This document shows positions 51,260-60,583 of a stretch of 64,000 nt of DNA, piece by piece. Both the position numbers and the translations under genes were made by a program. Within the stretch, counting starts at the first letter, position 1; each line of letters starts with the position of its first letter. The notes under the pieces were generated by a model. It saw only the letters and a program-made list of their open reading frames with translations, was not told the DNA's origin and searched no databases. The stretch lies in NCBI GenBank assembly GCA_905197905.1, contig CAJKAP010000006.1:1-64000 (forward strand). The letters run 5' to 3'. The DNA is from an uncultured Sutterella sp. GTDB taxonomy: Bacteria > Pseudomonadota > Gammaproteobacteria > Burkholderiales > Burkholderiaceae_F.

Positions 51260-53749
51260 ATGGCAAAAATCTTCACTATTACCGCCGCAACTGCTATTGT
51301 TGGCGTGGCATTGTATGCTGGTGCTGGATACGTCGCCGTCCCGTACATTGTCAAAATTGCGCTCGAACGCACTGTAAGTCAGTCTTTACATCGTCAAATT
51401 CAGCTCGCTGATGTGAGTTTTGATCCATGGACCTGGCGATTGGATATTGCAGACCTTAAAATTGCATCTCTGTCAACTGATGCAAACGCCGTGCCGTTGC
51501 TGTCCATCCCTTTACTGCGCCTTGACTTCTCAAAGCAATCTGTTCGTCATTTTGCCCCTGTTCTTGATGAAGTGACGGTGGATGGGCTTAAGGCAGACAT
51601 CGCTTTAAGTGACCCAGATATTCGCGAACTGCTTCAAAAGGATACGAAAGAAAGCACTGCTAGCTCTACTTCAAGCGCTAAGTCCGAGGGAGGGCTTCCT
51701 AACTTTGCGCTCTACAACATCACTGTCAAAAACGCGATGGTTCATGTAACAGACAAAGCCAGAGGGCTTGATCAGTCCATCACTGACTTTAACTTGAGCC
51801 TTCCTTTTGTGAGCACCTTGCCTGGTTCGCAAGAAAGTTTGATCACCCCTTCGCTTTCCTTTAATTTGAACGGAAGCACCATTTATGCCACGGGTTCAAC
51901 CAAACCATTTGGTTTCACGTTAGAAGCACGGCTCAATTTCAATGTGCGTGATTTGGATATCACCCCTCTCACGAAATTGGTGCCTTCGCTCAACACACCC
52001 CTAATGCAACTTAATTCTGGCAAACTCACGAGTAACGTCACTGTCGTCTTCCGTAATCCTACGGGTGGCAATCCTGGGCGTTTATTCATGAGCGGCACTG
52101 CGCAAGTGCGAAACATCAGCACTTCGCAAACTAATAATAACCGCACAGATGCGTTCTTCACGGTAGGAAACGCCACCCTCAAAATCAAACAGCTTGACAT
52201 CATCAACCGTCAAGCCGATATTGAAGCTGTGATCGTAGACAATGTCAAGGTCAATATTCCGACTGATAGCATTTTGTTTGCCTCAAAGCCTAAAAGCGCA
52301 AAAGAGGCGGTTAGCGCCTCAAGGAAAGTAGCGCCTGAAGCCTCTACCTGGAACTGGACTCTTGACTCAATGAGCGTCTCTAACGCTCAAGTCGATCTCA
52401 TCAATACAGGACTACGCAAGAAACCAGCATTGAGCCTCACGGAGATGAGTGCCGCCATCACAGGACTCAGCTCTGATTCTGCGGCAGACAAGGCCGATAT
52501 CAAATTCTCAAGCAAACTTTTGGGTGGTAGCATTGTGGCACAAGGAGGCTTAGCTGGGAGTACGCTTGATGGCACAGTAGATGTCTCAATCAAGCAGCTC
52601 GACCTTGCCCTGACCAATAGCTTTATTCAAACTTACATTCGCGGAGCTCTCGCGGGAACAGTGGGGTCTGCGCTTAAGGTGAGCTTCAACAAGGGCACAC
52701 CATCAATCGGCGGACAAATAACGCTCAATGATTTCATCATTAAGCAGGGTCGTGAACAGCCCTTCGTACTTAAAGCTCTGCAGACAAACATTGATAGCAT
52801 TTCTTTTGATCAAAAGAAAGCACTCATCGAAGAAGTGAAGCTCACACAACCCGTGCTACAGCTGACGCAATATCGCAATGGATTGAACTTTAATCTGCTC
52901 TTCGCCCCACTCTTAGGCAACTCCATTAGTGCTACGACAGGTAACGCCATTGGTGCTCAAGACAAAGCAAAAGACGAAACTCAGGATGCCACATGGCACT
53001 GGGCTATCAAAGAAGTAATGGCTAACAGCGGCTCGCTTCGCTATGCTGACCAGACGACGCGCCCCAATATTGTGCTGAACATCACGCCTGTTCAGCTTAG
53101 CGTAAAAAATCTCGATAATCAGGCCAAAGCCCCTGCAACCTTTGACCTCAACACGGTTATTGCACAAGGAAAAGTCAGTGCCAGAGGCGAATACAATCTC
53201 GCAAACACCACGCTTCGTGCTGATGTCGATACGAAGAACATTCAATTGCGTGATTTCTCGACCTTGTTGCTCCAAAAGGTCGGAGTTGGGACAAAAACTG
53301 GTATCTTGACGAGTAAGGGCCTTGTGAGTTGGAATGCAGTGGATGAAATGGGCTATCAAGGAGATCTGATGCTCAGCAATGTGAGCTTTGTGAATACTCG
53401 CAATACTGCACTTGGGAGCTTCGCTACGTGTAATTTAACAGGGGTTAACTTCAGTAAGAAAGGCGATAAGCCTAAAGCGATCATCACCCGCGTTGAACTC
53501 GACCAACCTCTTGTCAAAGAAACTAAGAAAGTGAAAGAGCTCGCAGGAATTGCTTCGATCATCGCTAAAGCGACTGGCCACGAAAAAACAGCAGAACGCT
53601 TGCAGAAAGCCGACCAAGCTTTCAATAACGCCAAGCTCACACTCAATAACGTGACCTACGAGAATGGGCAGTTCTCCGCCAAAGGGCTCGACAATAACAC
53701 CCTAGCTGGTAAGTTGCTCGAAAAGATTGCGGAGTCCATTAAAAAATAA
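51260..53749 (+). CDS. AsmA-like DUF748 protein
   Basis: The 829-residue protein has an N-terminal membrane anchor (about 4-30) and a long periplasmic region of repeated beta-strand segments. The opening motif (LADVSFDPWTWRLDIADLKI) and the repeated ITVKNAMVHVTDKA-like units are typical of DUF748/AsmA-like proteins, a group linked to lipid movement between the membranes. The C-terminus is charged and helical (KAtLTNVTY...LDNNTLAGKLLEKI region). The exact role is unknown. AGGA precedes the ATG. It is alone on its transcript. Confidence 0.85.
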   Translation: MAKIFTITAATAIVGVALYAGAGYVAVPYIVKIALERTVSQSLHRQIQLADVSFDPWTWRLDIADLKIASLSTDANAVPLLSIPLLRLDFSKQSVRHFAPVLDEVTVDGLKADIALSDPDIRELLQKDTKESTASSTSSAKSEGGLPNFALYNITVKNAMVHVTDKARGLDQSITDFNLSLPFVSTLPGSQESLITPSLSFNLNGSTIYATGSTKPFGFTLEARLNFNVRDLDITPLTKLVPSLNTPLMQLNSGKLTSNVTVVFRNPTGGNPGRLFMSGTAQVRNISTSQTNNNRTDAFFTVGNATLKIKQLDIINRQADIEAVIVDNVKVNIPTDSILFASKPKSAKEAVSASRKVAPEASTWNWTLDSMSVSNAQVDLINTGLRKKPALSLTEMSAAITGLSSDSAADKADIKFSSKLLGGSIVAQGGLAGSTLDGTVDVSIKQLDLALTNSFIQTYIRGALAGTVGSALKVSFNKGTPSIGGQITLNDFIIKQGREQPFVLKALQTNIDSISFDQKKALIEEVKLTQPVLQLTQYRNGLNFNLLFAPLLGNSISATTGNAIGAQDKAKDETQDATWHWAIKEVMANSGSLRYADQTTRPNIVLNITPVQLSVKNLDNQAKAPATFDLNTVIAQGKVSARGEYNLANTTLRADVDTKNIQLRDFSTLLLQKVGVGTKTGILTSKGLVSWNAVDEMGYQGDLMLSNVSFVNTRNTALGSFATCNLTGVNFSKKGDKPKAIITRVELDQPLVKETKKVKELAGIASIIAKATGHEKTAERLQKADQAFNNAKLTLNNVTYENGQFSAKGLDNNTLAGKLLEKIAESIKK

Positions 53750-53772
53750 TCTGTGTCTTTAATTAGAGAAAC

Positions 53773-53809
53773 CCAACTTCAGTTTTTGTGCTGAAGTTGG
53801 AATTTTTTC
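53773..53809. terminator. Bidirectional terminator DUF748/EamA
   Basis: CCAACTTCAG pairs with CTGAAGTTGG with AATTTTTTC after it, between convergent genes. Confidence 0.88.
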
Positions 53810-53811
53810 TT

Positions 53812-54762
53812 TTAGGCTCGCTTACGCCACGAAAAAAGTCTGCGAAATTGACCGGCTGTCTGCACTGTAATGAGCCCACCGAAAACGCAAAGTGAGCCGA
53901 ACACAAAAGGCAACCCCACAGATTCACCCAGTAAGAGAATCGAGAGCAAGACTCCAAAAAGTGGTGTCAAAAAAACAATCACCCCTAAACGTGCAGCTAA
54001 ATAGCGACGCAGAAGTCCGCACCAAACCAAGTAGCTAGCAAAGGAAACGATGATTGCTTGAAAAAGCAAACTTGCCCAACCAACTACGCTCGAATGGAAA
54101 GTTGTCTCTCCCATCAGGAAGGCTGAAGGAAGTAAAATCACAAACGCTGTTGCCAGTTGCCAGAAAAGCATTTGTGTGGGTACAGCGTTATTCATAGAAG
54201 TACTACGCAGAAAAATCGTGGTAAACCCCCAAGAGAGCCCCGCTCCTAACCCCATAATATCCCCAATCCACCATAAATCACCTTGTGTAACAGGACCATC
54301 GGCAAGCAGGACGGGCAACAAAAAGGCAATTCCAATCCCTATAAAAGCGAGAAGAAGCCCACCCCATTGAACGAGTGATAAACGCTCTTCAGGAAGGCGA
54401 ATCGCCAATCCAATTGCGGCAAAAAGAGGGGCAGTATAGAGAAGCACGGACATATGAGAGGCTGAGGTATAGCGTAGCCCCTCGGCAACAAAAAGAAATT
54501 CACCAGCAAACCCTAGTCCAACCAGAACGCCGTCCAGCCACTTTACTTCGAAATTCCATTTTTCGTGCAATAAAAAATGGTTCCAAAGAAAGAGCAATAG
54601 TGCGGATACCCCAGAGCGAATACTCACTTGAAGCATCGGCGAGATATCGCCGCTTGCAGCTTTAATAGCGACCTGTTGCAGTCCCCAAATAAAGCAGAGC
54701 ACGAGGCATATTAGAAAAGCTTTCGTGTCAATTGGCTGACGTTGACTCGAAGAGGTTGGCAC
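53812..54762 (-). CDS. EamA/DMT-family transporter
   Basis: The 316-residue membrane protein has ten predicted segments in two EamA repeats (AIKAASGDISPMLQVSIRSG in the first, VPTQMLFWQLATAF in the second). Substrate unknown; relatives export amino acids or purines. I start at the GTG at 54762 because GGTGGTGGAG lies seven bases ahead; upstream in-frame codons would cross a terminator-like hairpin. An operator-like palindrome stands about 55 bases further upstream. Confidence 0.85.
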   Translation of the reverse strand: MPTSSSQRQPIDTKAFLICLVLCFIWGLQQVAIKAASGDISPMLQVSIRSGVSALLLFLWNHFLLHEKWNFEVKWLDGVLVGLGFAGEFLFVAEGLRYTSASHMSVLLYTAPLFAAIGLAIRLPEERLSLVQWGGLLLAFIGIGIAFLLPVLLADGPVTQGDLWWIGDIMGLGAGLSWGFTTIFLRSTSMNNAVPTQMLFWQLATAFVILLPSAFLMGETTFHSSVVGWASLLFQAIIVSFASYLVWCGLLRRYLAARLGVIVFLTPLFGVLLSILLLGESVGLPFVFGSLCVFGGLITVQTAGQFRRLFSWRKRA

Positions 54763-54780
54763 GGTTTTTCTCCACCACCA

Positions 54781-54810
54781 GAAAAAAAGAAAAGCGCCCA
54801 AAAAAGGCGC
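54781..54810 (-). terminator. Hairpin with T run before the EamA start
   Basis: On the minus strand GCGCC-TTTTTT-GGGCGC is followed by TTTTCTTTTTTT, only about 20 bases ahead of the EamA start. It could be a second stop for the molybdoenzyme operon or an attenuator. Confidence 0.65.
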
Positions 54811-54815
54811 ATTCA

Positions 54816-54845
54816 TTGACAACTACAATGATCTTGTAGTGTCAA
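54816..54845. promoter_or_regulatory. Palindrome upstream of EamA, possible operator
   Basis: Imperfect 30-base palindrome TTGAC..CTACAA / TTGTAG..GTCAA (54816-54845) with 11-base arms. On the minus strand one end reads TTGACA, so it overlaps a possible -35 box. It looks like a repressor or LysR-type site for the EamA gene. Confidence 0.45.
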
Positions 54846-54918
54846 AAAGTTGGGATATTTTAACACTTTGAGGGATAACTTCTTGGTTAATCACGCCAAT
54901 GAAGAGTTTTCTCCCACA

Positions 54919-54960
54919 AGAAAAAGCACTCTCTGCAAATTTACATCCGCAGAGAGTGCT
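54919..54960 (-). terminator. Terminator of the molybdoenzyme operon
   Basis: On the minus strand AGCACTCTCTGC pairs with GCAGAGAGTGCT and runs into TTTTTC, just after the membrane-subunit gene. Confidence 0.92.
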
Positions 54961-54985
54961 AGGACTAACACGCTAGGAGAACGAG

Positions 54986-55846
54986 TTAGAAGATGACGGG
55001 GTCAAAAACCCCAGCAAAGAGCACGGAAGCACGCAGGCAGAGAGCGCCGATAATTGCGCACGCGCCACCCACTAACTTCAAACTAGCGCCACCTTTGAGG
55101 TTTCCCAAGATCACTGGAACAACGATACCGAGACCCACTGCACCAGTCCAGAACATCGTGTCTCCGAGCATACCTTGTGCGCCAGCCACAGCACCTGGCG
55201 TACCAGCGAAAGCAACCTGCAAGAAAGCAAAGAGCACAATCGCTTCACCAATGTGAACCAAATTGGCCGTTAACGGCAACCAACCCAATCCTTCATGGTC
55301 CACACGATTCGTAGCAGCTAGGATTTCCACCAAGCCGATCGCGCAAGCCAGACCCGAGAAGACCCAAAGAATTGGCAAGGAAGCGGTCGTCCAAAGAGGG
55401 ATACCCACAGCTTGCGTCAACAAAAAGCCAGAATAAGCTGTTGCTGCTAAGCCTAAGACACCATTGAACCAGAGCGAATACTTGCATTCCAAGGCCCCAT
55501 TGTTGCCTTTCCAGACTCGGAACGATTCAAAAATCGTCACGAGACAGAGTACTGCTAAGATGCAAATCCCGATAAACATCCAACTCGCGAAGTTAAACTT
55601 CCATTCGAGTAACGAATTGATTGCAGCCATCGGCAAGTTGAGTAAACGATGTAAATGCGAGAGCACAAACAAAGTGCCAACAACGGCCGAAATAGCAGAG
55701 ATCACTAGAACCAGTTTGGAACGAAGCCAAACATTCAGTACCAAACTCATCCCCGCAAGACCAATGAACCAAAGGAACAAAGCGATCGTCCATCCCCACT
55801 GAGCAGTGGCGACCTGATTTGTCAGAGTTACAAATTCGTATGTCAT
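54986..55846 (-). CDS. Membrane anchor of a molybdoenzyme (DmsC/NrfD-like)
   Basis: The 286-residue protein has about eight membrane segments (WTIALFLWFIGLAGMSLV and others) and resembles DmsC/NrfD-type quinol-oxidising anchors. It would pass electrons from membrane quinol to the ferredoxin subunit. It ends the three-gene operon and starts nine bases after the ferredoxin gene, so translation is probably coupled. Confidence 0.85.
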   Translation of the reverse strand: MTYEFVTLTNQVATAQWGWTIALFLWFIGLAGMSLVLNVWLRSKLVLVISAISAVVGTLFVLSHLHRLLNLPMAAINSLLEWKFNFASWMFIGICILAVLCLVTIFESFRVWKGNNGALECKYSLWFNGVLGLAATAYSGFLLTQAVGIPLWTTASLPILWVFSGLACAIGLVEILAATNRVDHEGLGWLPLTANLVHIGEAIVLFAFLQVAFAGTPGAVAGAQGMLGDTMFWTGAVGLGIVVPVILGNLKGGASLKLVGGACAIIGALCLRASVLFAGVFDPVIF

Positions 55847-55855
55847 TTTGCTACC

Positions 55856-56440
55856 TCATTTTGCTACCACCACAAAGAAGTTAGGTTTCGTTCCCTTATT
55901 GGGGAGAAGTTTTTCCGTGCGAGTATGAGCGATTCGCTGAGAAATAGGACTCATCGGATCGTTTACGTCGCCAAACATACGTGCTTGAGCTGGGCAAACT
56001 TGTACACAGGCGGGGTTCTGACCCGAGCGCACAAGCTCTTCGCACCCCTTACCCATGCACTTCATCGGCAATCCAGAATCGGGGTGAGTCCAACGGCAGT
56101 CGTATGGGCAAGAAGCGACACAGTAGCTACAACCGATACAACGACGTGGGTCTGTCTTCACTTGCCCCGTTTCAGGATCGTGATAGTTCGCACCAAATGG
56201 GCACGTTGTCACACAAGGAGCGTTATCGCACTGCTGGCACTGCACTAAAAGCTGTACCGGATGACGAGCGCGTTCCAGAGTAACTTTACGAATATTCGCA
56301 GCCAACCAGTTCCATCCTTCATTGGTACGTTCCATCATTTCTGGATAGTTGGTTTCTGCACAAGCAACGATACAGGCAGAACACCCGATGCACTGCGTCA
56401 CATCGAAAAGGTGTGCCAATTTTTTATGATTTCCAGCCAT
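55856..56440 (-). CDS. Four-cluster ferredoxin subunit (DmsB-like)
   Basis: The 194-residue protein carries four [4Fe-4S] Cys groups: CIGCSACIVAC, CQQCDNAPCVTTCP, CIGCSYCVASCPYDC and CMGKGC...CVQVCP. That is the DmsB/PsrB/PhsB layout. It sits on the periplasmic or cytoplasmic face according to the partner; the catalytic subunit is Tat-exported, so the complex is probably periplasmic. There is no signal peptide here, so it would be carried by the partner. Ten bases separate it from the catalytic gene. Confidence 0.92.
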   Translation of the reverse strand: MAGNHKKLAHLFDVTQCIGCSACIVACAETNYPEMMERTNEGWNWLAANIRKVTLERARHPVQLLVQCQQCDNAPCVTTCPFGANYHDPETGQVKTDPRRCIGCSYCVASCPYDCRWTHPDSGLPMKCMGKGCEELVRSGQNPACVQVCPAQARMFGDVNDPMSPISQRIAHTRTEKLLPNKGTKPNFFVVVAK

Positions 56441-56450
56441 AACCTTCTCC

Positions 56451-59066
56451 TTAGACGCGTTTCACACGCACGGATGTGTTGTTAGAAAGACCGCCCACGA
56501 CTGGTTCACGGTAACCCGTGCAGAACCAGTGAGAGTTGATACCTTCACGAACCCAGTTGTAACGAGGATCCTTAATCGTCTTCGTACGAACACCACCCGA
56601 GAAGCTATAAGCAAAGAGCGAACCCGCAATCACGCGATTCGTGAGTTTCACCTTTGCACGACCCTTCACACCGCTGTGCAAGGCTTCCAATTCGATCGTA
56701 TCGCCAGTTTCAAGACCGAGACGTTCTCCGTCAACGGGGTTCATCCACACGGAACGATCTCCCAAGAATTCTGTCGGTCGGTTAAACATCGACACACCAG
56801 AACTGCTGGAGGAATCCTTACCACTCACAAGATAGAACTCATCAGAGTTGGGCTTAGGCTGTTGATAGACTTCCTTAGGAATGAAATACTGCGGAACTGG
56901 GTGCAACCCCTTGTCCTGATACTTCGTCGCCACGAGGAAGGAAAGGATTTCTGGTTTACCAGTCATCGTGCCAAAAGGCTTCTTGTATGGGAAGACATCA
57001 AAAGCCTTCTTCTTCACGCAAGACCAGCCTTGCTTAGCTACGTCAGCTGCAACCCGGTCACCTTCACCTGCTTTCTTTTCATTCAAGCCTGCGATGAACT
57101 TATTCCAAGCTTTGTCTACCATGGCGTAATACCACTTCTTGAATTCTTCGCGAGTCTTGATTTCTTTGTCGTAGCTCAGACGCTCAGCAGCACGTTCTGG
57201 CCAAGCGCGGCGAATGATTTCGCAGAACTGCCAAATTTCTTCGCGCGCATCGCAATCCGAAGGTGGATCGATACCAGCGTCATTAATCTGAACGTTACCA
57301 TTGATATTCCACTTCACACCAGCGTACTCATGCCATTCGAGGAAGAATGTGCAAGGGAGAACGTAGTCAGCGTAGTCCATCACTTCGTGCGGGAGAATAT
57401 CCTGCACCACCACCAAATCCAAGGCCTTCAAAGCTTTGGCTAAGCGGTCAGAATTGGCTTCGCGATGGAACATCGTACTCCCAGTAATAAACGTGGCGCG
57501 AATTGGATAAGGTTTACCCGTTTCAATGGCATCAAAAATAGCGGAATACGTACCCGAACTTTCTGGATAGAGAACCTTGTCGAGTGCCTTCTTTTCGCCG
57601 CCTTCTTGCTTCCAGGTCTTGCCCGTCGGGCTCTTCCCTTGGCCTTTGTCCGCTGCGTAACTAGCGCTCACACCCTTCATACCAGCGCCCTGCGTCACAA
57701 CAAACCCACCCTTACGGTCTAAAGAACCCGTAAAGACGTTCAAACAGCAAATCAACGCAAAGATTTCCGAGTCATTACCATTGCGAGAGCCGTACCAGCC
57801 GTCATCTACCACGCCACCCTGAGTAAAGAAGTCGCGCGTCAACTGGATAATTTCCCCAGCGGGGATTGCAGTCACAGAGGCGGCTTTTTCCGGCGTCCAT
57901 GGTGCACAAGTTTCAGCGAATACGACAAACGCGGTCTTCACGTCAAGAGAGTTACCGCTGACATCAGGCACACTGCCAGCAAAGTACAAATCAGCCTTCG
58001 TGCTAGGATCTTCATCAAAACCAGCAAATTCACCAGCTTCATTTTTCTTCATCCCTTGGAAGCGAATTTCACCAGTGGCAGAGTCGCGCACGGCGAAGTA
58101 GTTAGCACGCCCTCCTTCACGGAGCATCGCTTCTGTAACAGGCTTCTGATCAGCAGTCACCAAATATGGTGCATTAGTGTGTTTAGCCAAAAAGTCAAAG
58201 TTTGCTAATTTTTCATTGATGGCGATATTGAGCATCGCCTGAAGCAATGCACCGTCTGTACCTGGGCGGATAGCCAACCACTTCGAGCCAGTGAGCGCCC
58301 CTTCAGGCATACGTGGATCAACGAAAACTACACGCGTACCTTTTTCTGCGCGAGCACGAGACACAACGCTATGCACACCGATGGCGCAGTTGAGCGTACG
58401 TCCCATTAAAAGAAGAAAATGGCAATTTTCATAGTCAGGTTCTACTTTCCCCGCGCCATCAAAACCTTTTCCGAAGACGAAACGACGACCGGCAATTGAA
58501 GCAGAGTTACAGGTAGAAGAGTGCATGATCAAATTCGGAGTCCCAATACCTGCCTGAAGCCAGGATTGTTGTCCTTTAAAGTTATGCGTTGTCATAGAAA
58601 CGGCACGCTCGCCATCTTTTTCCACAATCGCTTTCACTTTTTGAGCAATTTCGGTCAATGCTTGATCCCACGAAATTTCTTCAAACTTGCCTTCCCCACG
58701 TTCGCCCACGCGTTTAAGTGGTTTACGCAAACGCAGTGGGTTATCCCATGTCCACATGGCGCCAGCGCCACGAGCGCAACAACCACGTTGTGGATGAGAT
58801 GGATTAGGCATAATGCGAACTGTTTCGCGCGAGACGGGGGTACCTTTTTTGTGTAACGCTAAGAGGCCACAATAGCCACCGCAAACGTTACATGCACACG
58901 GGTGAGCTTCCCAACCTTCTTCTTTCAGCTTGTCCACTTCGGCCTGCACGTCAGCCCAGGGAGCCATTGAAAGAACGGTCGCGGCACCAGCTGCCGCACC
59001 GACAGAGCCTAGCATCTGGCGGCGAGTGAGCGTGAGGTCTACGCCCAGCTTTTCGGTGTCTTTCAT
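56451..59066 (-). CDS. Tat-exported molybdopterin oxidoreductase (PsrA/PhsA-like)
   Basis: Catalytic subunit, 871 residues. The Tat signal LTRRQMLGS (14-21) precedes a cluster motif C59-x2-C62-x3-C66 with C96/C97, then GHSTL-like HSSTCNSAS, where Cys186 is the probable Mo ligand; DmsA has Ser there, so the polysulfide/thiosulfate/tetrathionate/arsenate group is closer. Later MGD contacts include the VFVDPRMPE loop, GTDGALLQAM and a C-terminal dinucleotide domain (NRVIAGSLFAYSF). The acceptor cannot be named. MobA and MoeA at the left end supply its cofactor. Highly expressed-looking codons. Confidence 0.9.
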   Translation of the reverse strand: MKDTEKLGVDLTLTRRQMLGSVGAAAGAATVLSMAPWADVQAEVDKLKEEGWEAHPCACNVCGGYCGLLALHKKGTPVSRETVRIMPNPSHPQRGCCARGAGAMWTWDNPLRLRKPLKRVGERGEGKFEEISWDQALTEIAQKVKAIVEKDGERAVSMTTHNFKGQQSWLQAGIGTPNLIMHSSTCNSASIAGRRFVFGKGFDGAGKVEPDYENCHFLLLMGRTLNCAIGVHSVVSRARAEKGTRVVFVDPRMPEGALTGSKWLAIRPGTDGALLQAMLNIAINEKLANFDFLAKHTNAPYLVTADQKPVTEAMLREGGRANYFAVRDSATGEIRFQGMKKNEAGEFAGFDEDPSTKADLYFAGSVPDVSGNSLDVKTAFVVFAETCAPWTPEKAASVTAIPAGEIIQLTRDFFTQGGVVDDGWYGSRNGNDSEIFALICCLNVFTGSLDRKGGFVVTQGAGMKGVSASYAADKGQGKSPTGKTWKQEGGEKKALDKVLYPESSGTYSAIFDAIETGKPYPIRATFITGSTMFHREANSDRLAKALKALDLVVVQDILPHEVMDYADYVLPCTFFLEWHEYAGVKWNINGNVQINDAGIDPPSDCDAREEIWQFCEIIRRAWPERAAERLSYDKEIKTREEFKKWYYAMVDKAWNKFIAGLNEKKAGEGDRVAADVAKQGWSCVKKKAFDVFPYKKPFGTMTGKPEILSFLVATKYQDKGLHPVPQYFIPKEVYQQPKPNSDEFYLVSGKDSSSSSGVSMFNRPTEFLGDRSVWMNPVDGERLGLETGDTIELEALHSGVKGRAKVKLTNRVIAGSLFAYSFSGGVRTKTIKDPRYNWVREGINSHWFCTGYREPVVGGLSNNTSVRVKRV

Positions 59067-59393
59067 CTTATTTATCTCCTAGATGTTATCGGCCTGGAAA
59101 GCAGAAGGGGTGTGGGGTTTCATGTGGAGTCAAACTTTCCAGACACACTTAGATTAAGTTAATCCTTAATATCTAGCCTTTATCGTTATCCATTAGACCT
59201 AAGATACTTACCATTTAGTATGAGAGATTTTTTGTTCTTCTTATCCCATCTAATTATGTCAAAAATCTTTGACGAGATCTCCCTAAACAGTACTAAAGCT
59301 CTATAAAAATCAAAGACTTAGCTGAATTTTTGTAATGTTAAAGTTTTCTTAAAAAGATATTCATTTTTAGAATAACGTATTGTTTCGATTTGT

Positions 59394-59407
59394 TTAACTT
59401 AGATCAA
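59394..59407. promoter_or_regulatory. Candidate FNR-type site
   Basis: TTAAC-TTAG-ATCAA against the consensus TTGAT-N4-ATCAA: one perfect half-site. Anaerobic activation of a molybdoenzyme by FNR would fit, but the distance to the start (about 330 bases) requires a long leader. Confidence 0.3.
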
Positions 59408-59731
59408 AGAATATAGAAAAAGCTAAATGATTGCCAGAAATTGTTTAGTAAAAACTTAACCATTTCCTTATCGATCATAGGGATTTTTTTTACAGTTTGA
59501 GAAGAGGGGAATGACGTTTGAGAAAAAAATAATTCTTTGATTTATAAGAAATTTTTCATTTCCATATCACTCTTTTTCCGAAGAAAGGCAGGTAGGTGTT
59601 CGATAAAAGAAATAATGAAAATAGCTCTTTTATACTCGCCTCTCTAAGGTCACAAAAAAGGGGTTAGGGATTTTGCCCAGTTTGAAACAGAAAATGGATT
59701 TTAAAAGAGAGAAGAGAAATCGAGAGGGCAG

Positions 59732-59764
59732 AAACAACAAAAGGTCGACTAAATCGACCTTTGT
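59732..59764 (-). terminator. tRNA-Thr terminator
   Basis: On the minus strand AAAGGTCGA pairs with TCGACCTTT and runs into TTGTTGTTT, about 30 bases after the tRNA. Confidence 0.8.
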
Positions 59765-59793
59765 GATTCCCTGTTGGCTTCTTTGAGAAGAAC

Positions 59794-59869
59794 TGGTGCC
59801 GGAGAAGAGATTTGAACTCCCGACCTTCGCATTACGAATGCGCTGCTCTACCAGCTGAGCTACACCGGC
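59794..59869 (-). tRNA. tRNA-Thr(CGT)
   Basis: 76 nucleotides on the minus strand with a complete cloverleaf: acceptor GCCGGTG/CTCCGGC, D arm GCTCAGCTGGTAGAGC, anticodon loop TTCGTAA (anticodon CGT, reads ACG), T arm with GTTCAAATC and an encoded CCA. Decodes Thr. Divergent from tsaE, a tRNA-modification gene. Confidence 0.97.
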
Positions 59870-60080
59870 ACACAGGGTGGCGTTTATCAAGACAAACGCT
59901 GAGAAAGAGATTATGGTAAAAATTTCGCCAAGAATCAATAGTAGACATATTTTATTACATCTAAGCTATTCTCGTTTCCATGTTCTTTCCTCTTTCCGCG
60001 CTATCTCTTCAGCAGAAGCGCTCGCTCACAGTACAATGGTAAGCTCAAACTCTTTACGTATTCCATCTATTGATCACATC

Positions 60081-60581
60081 ATGTCAGACAGAGCGACATC
60101 ATTAAAGTTTCCACTGCCGATGCCAGACGACACGGATCGTCTCGCCACTTGCGTGGCCAACATCATCCGAGAGACGCGAGATCTCTGGGTAAACTCTGGT
60201 CTCGTGCTCGCCTTTGATGGGGACTTGGGTGCGGGGAAAACAACATTCGCTCGTGCCATGCTCCGCGCTTGGGGCTTTATGGGAGCGGTGAAAAGTCCGA
60301 CATTTTCTCTCGTCGAAACTTACCCCATTCTGGGTGTGACGATGAATCACTTTGACTTTTACCGGTTCGAAACGGCTTATGAATTTGATGATGCAGGCTT
60401 CCGGGATCTTTTTGGGGCTGGTCAGATTTGCGTCACCGAATGGACTGAAAAAGCACAACCCTTTGTTCCGCAACCCGATATTGAACTTCGTCTGACTATT
60501 GACGGGTTAGGGCGCATCGCTGAACTTGAAGCGCTGAGCTCGCTAGGTGCAACTTTGTTAAAGAAATTGGGAGAACACTAA
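60081..60581 (+). CDS. tsaE: tRNA t6A synthesis ATPase TsaE
   Basis: Helps TsaB/D make t6A at position 37 of ANN-decoding tRNAs such as tRNA-Thr. The 166-residue product has the P-loop DGDLGAGKTTFARAML, SPTFSLVETY, the DFYR motif and CVTEWTEKA. I choose the ATG at 60081; the open frame runs further upstream without family similarity or a ribosome site. amiC begins two bases after its stop. Confidence 0.92.
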   Translation: MSDRATSLKFPLPMPDDTDRLATCVANIIRETRDLWVNSGLVLAFDGDLGAGKTTFARAMLRAWGFMGAVKSPTFSLVETYPILGVTMNHFDFYRFETAYEFDDAGFRDLFGAGQICVTEWTEKAQPFVPQPDIELRLTIDGLGRIAELEALSSLGATLLKKLGEH

Positions 60582-60583
60582 GC

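Larger units (their letters stand above)
59067..59793. other. 727-base A/T-rich gap before the molybdoenzyme
   Basis: No gene supported on either strand. It is clearly A/T rich. A partly FNR/CRP-like site TTAAC-TTAG-ATCAA lies at 59394-59407, about 330 bases before the operon start; the right half is exact and the left half is not. TTGACA occurs on the minus strand near 59260 without a good -10 partner. GGAGATAA precedes the start codon. The right edge holds the tRNA-Thr terminator. The long leader suggests several control sites. Confidence 0.45.

Noticed and set aside
56529..57443. Antisense open frame opposite the molybdoenzyme
   Set aside because: Mirror of a highly biased coding sequence; no start signal or motif.
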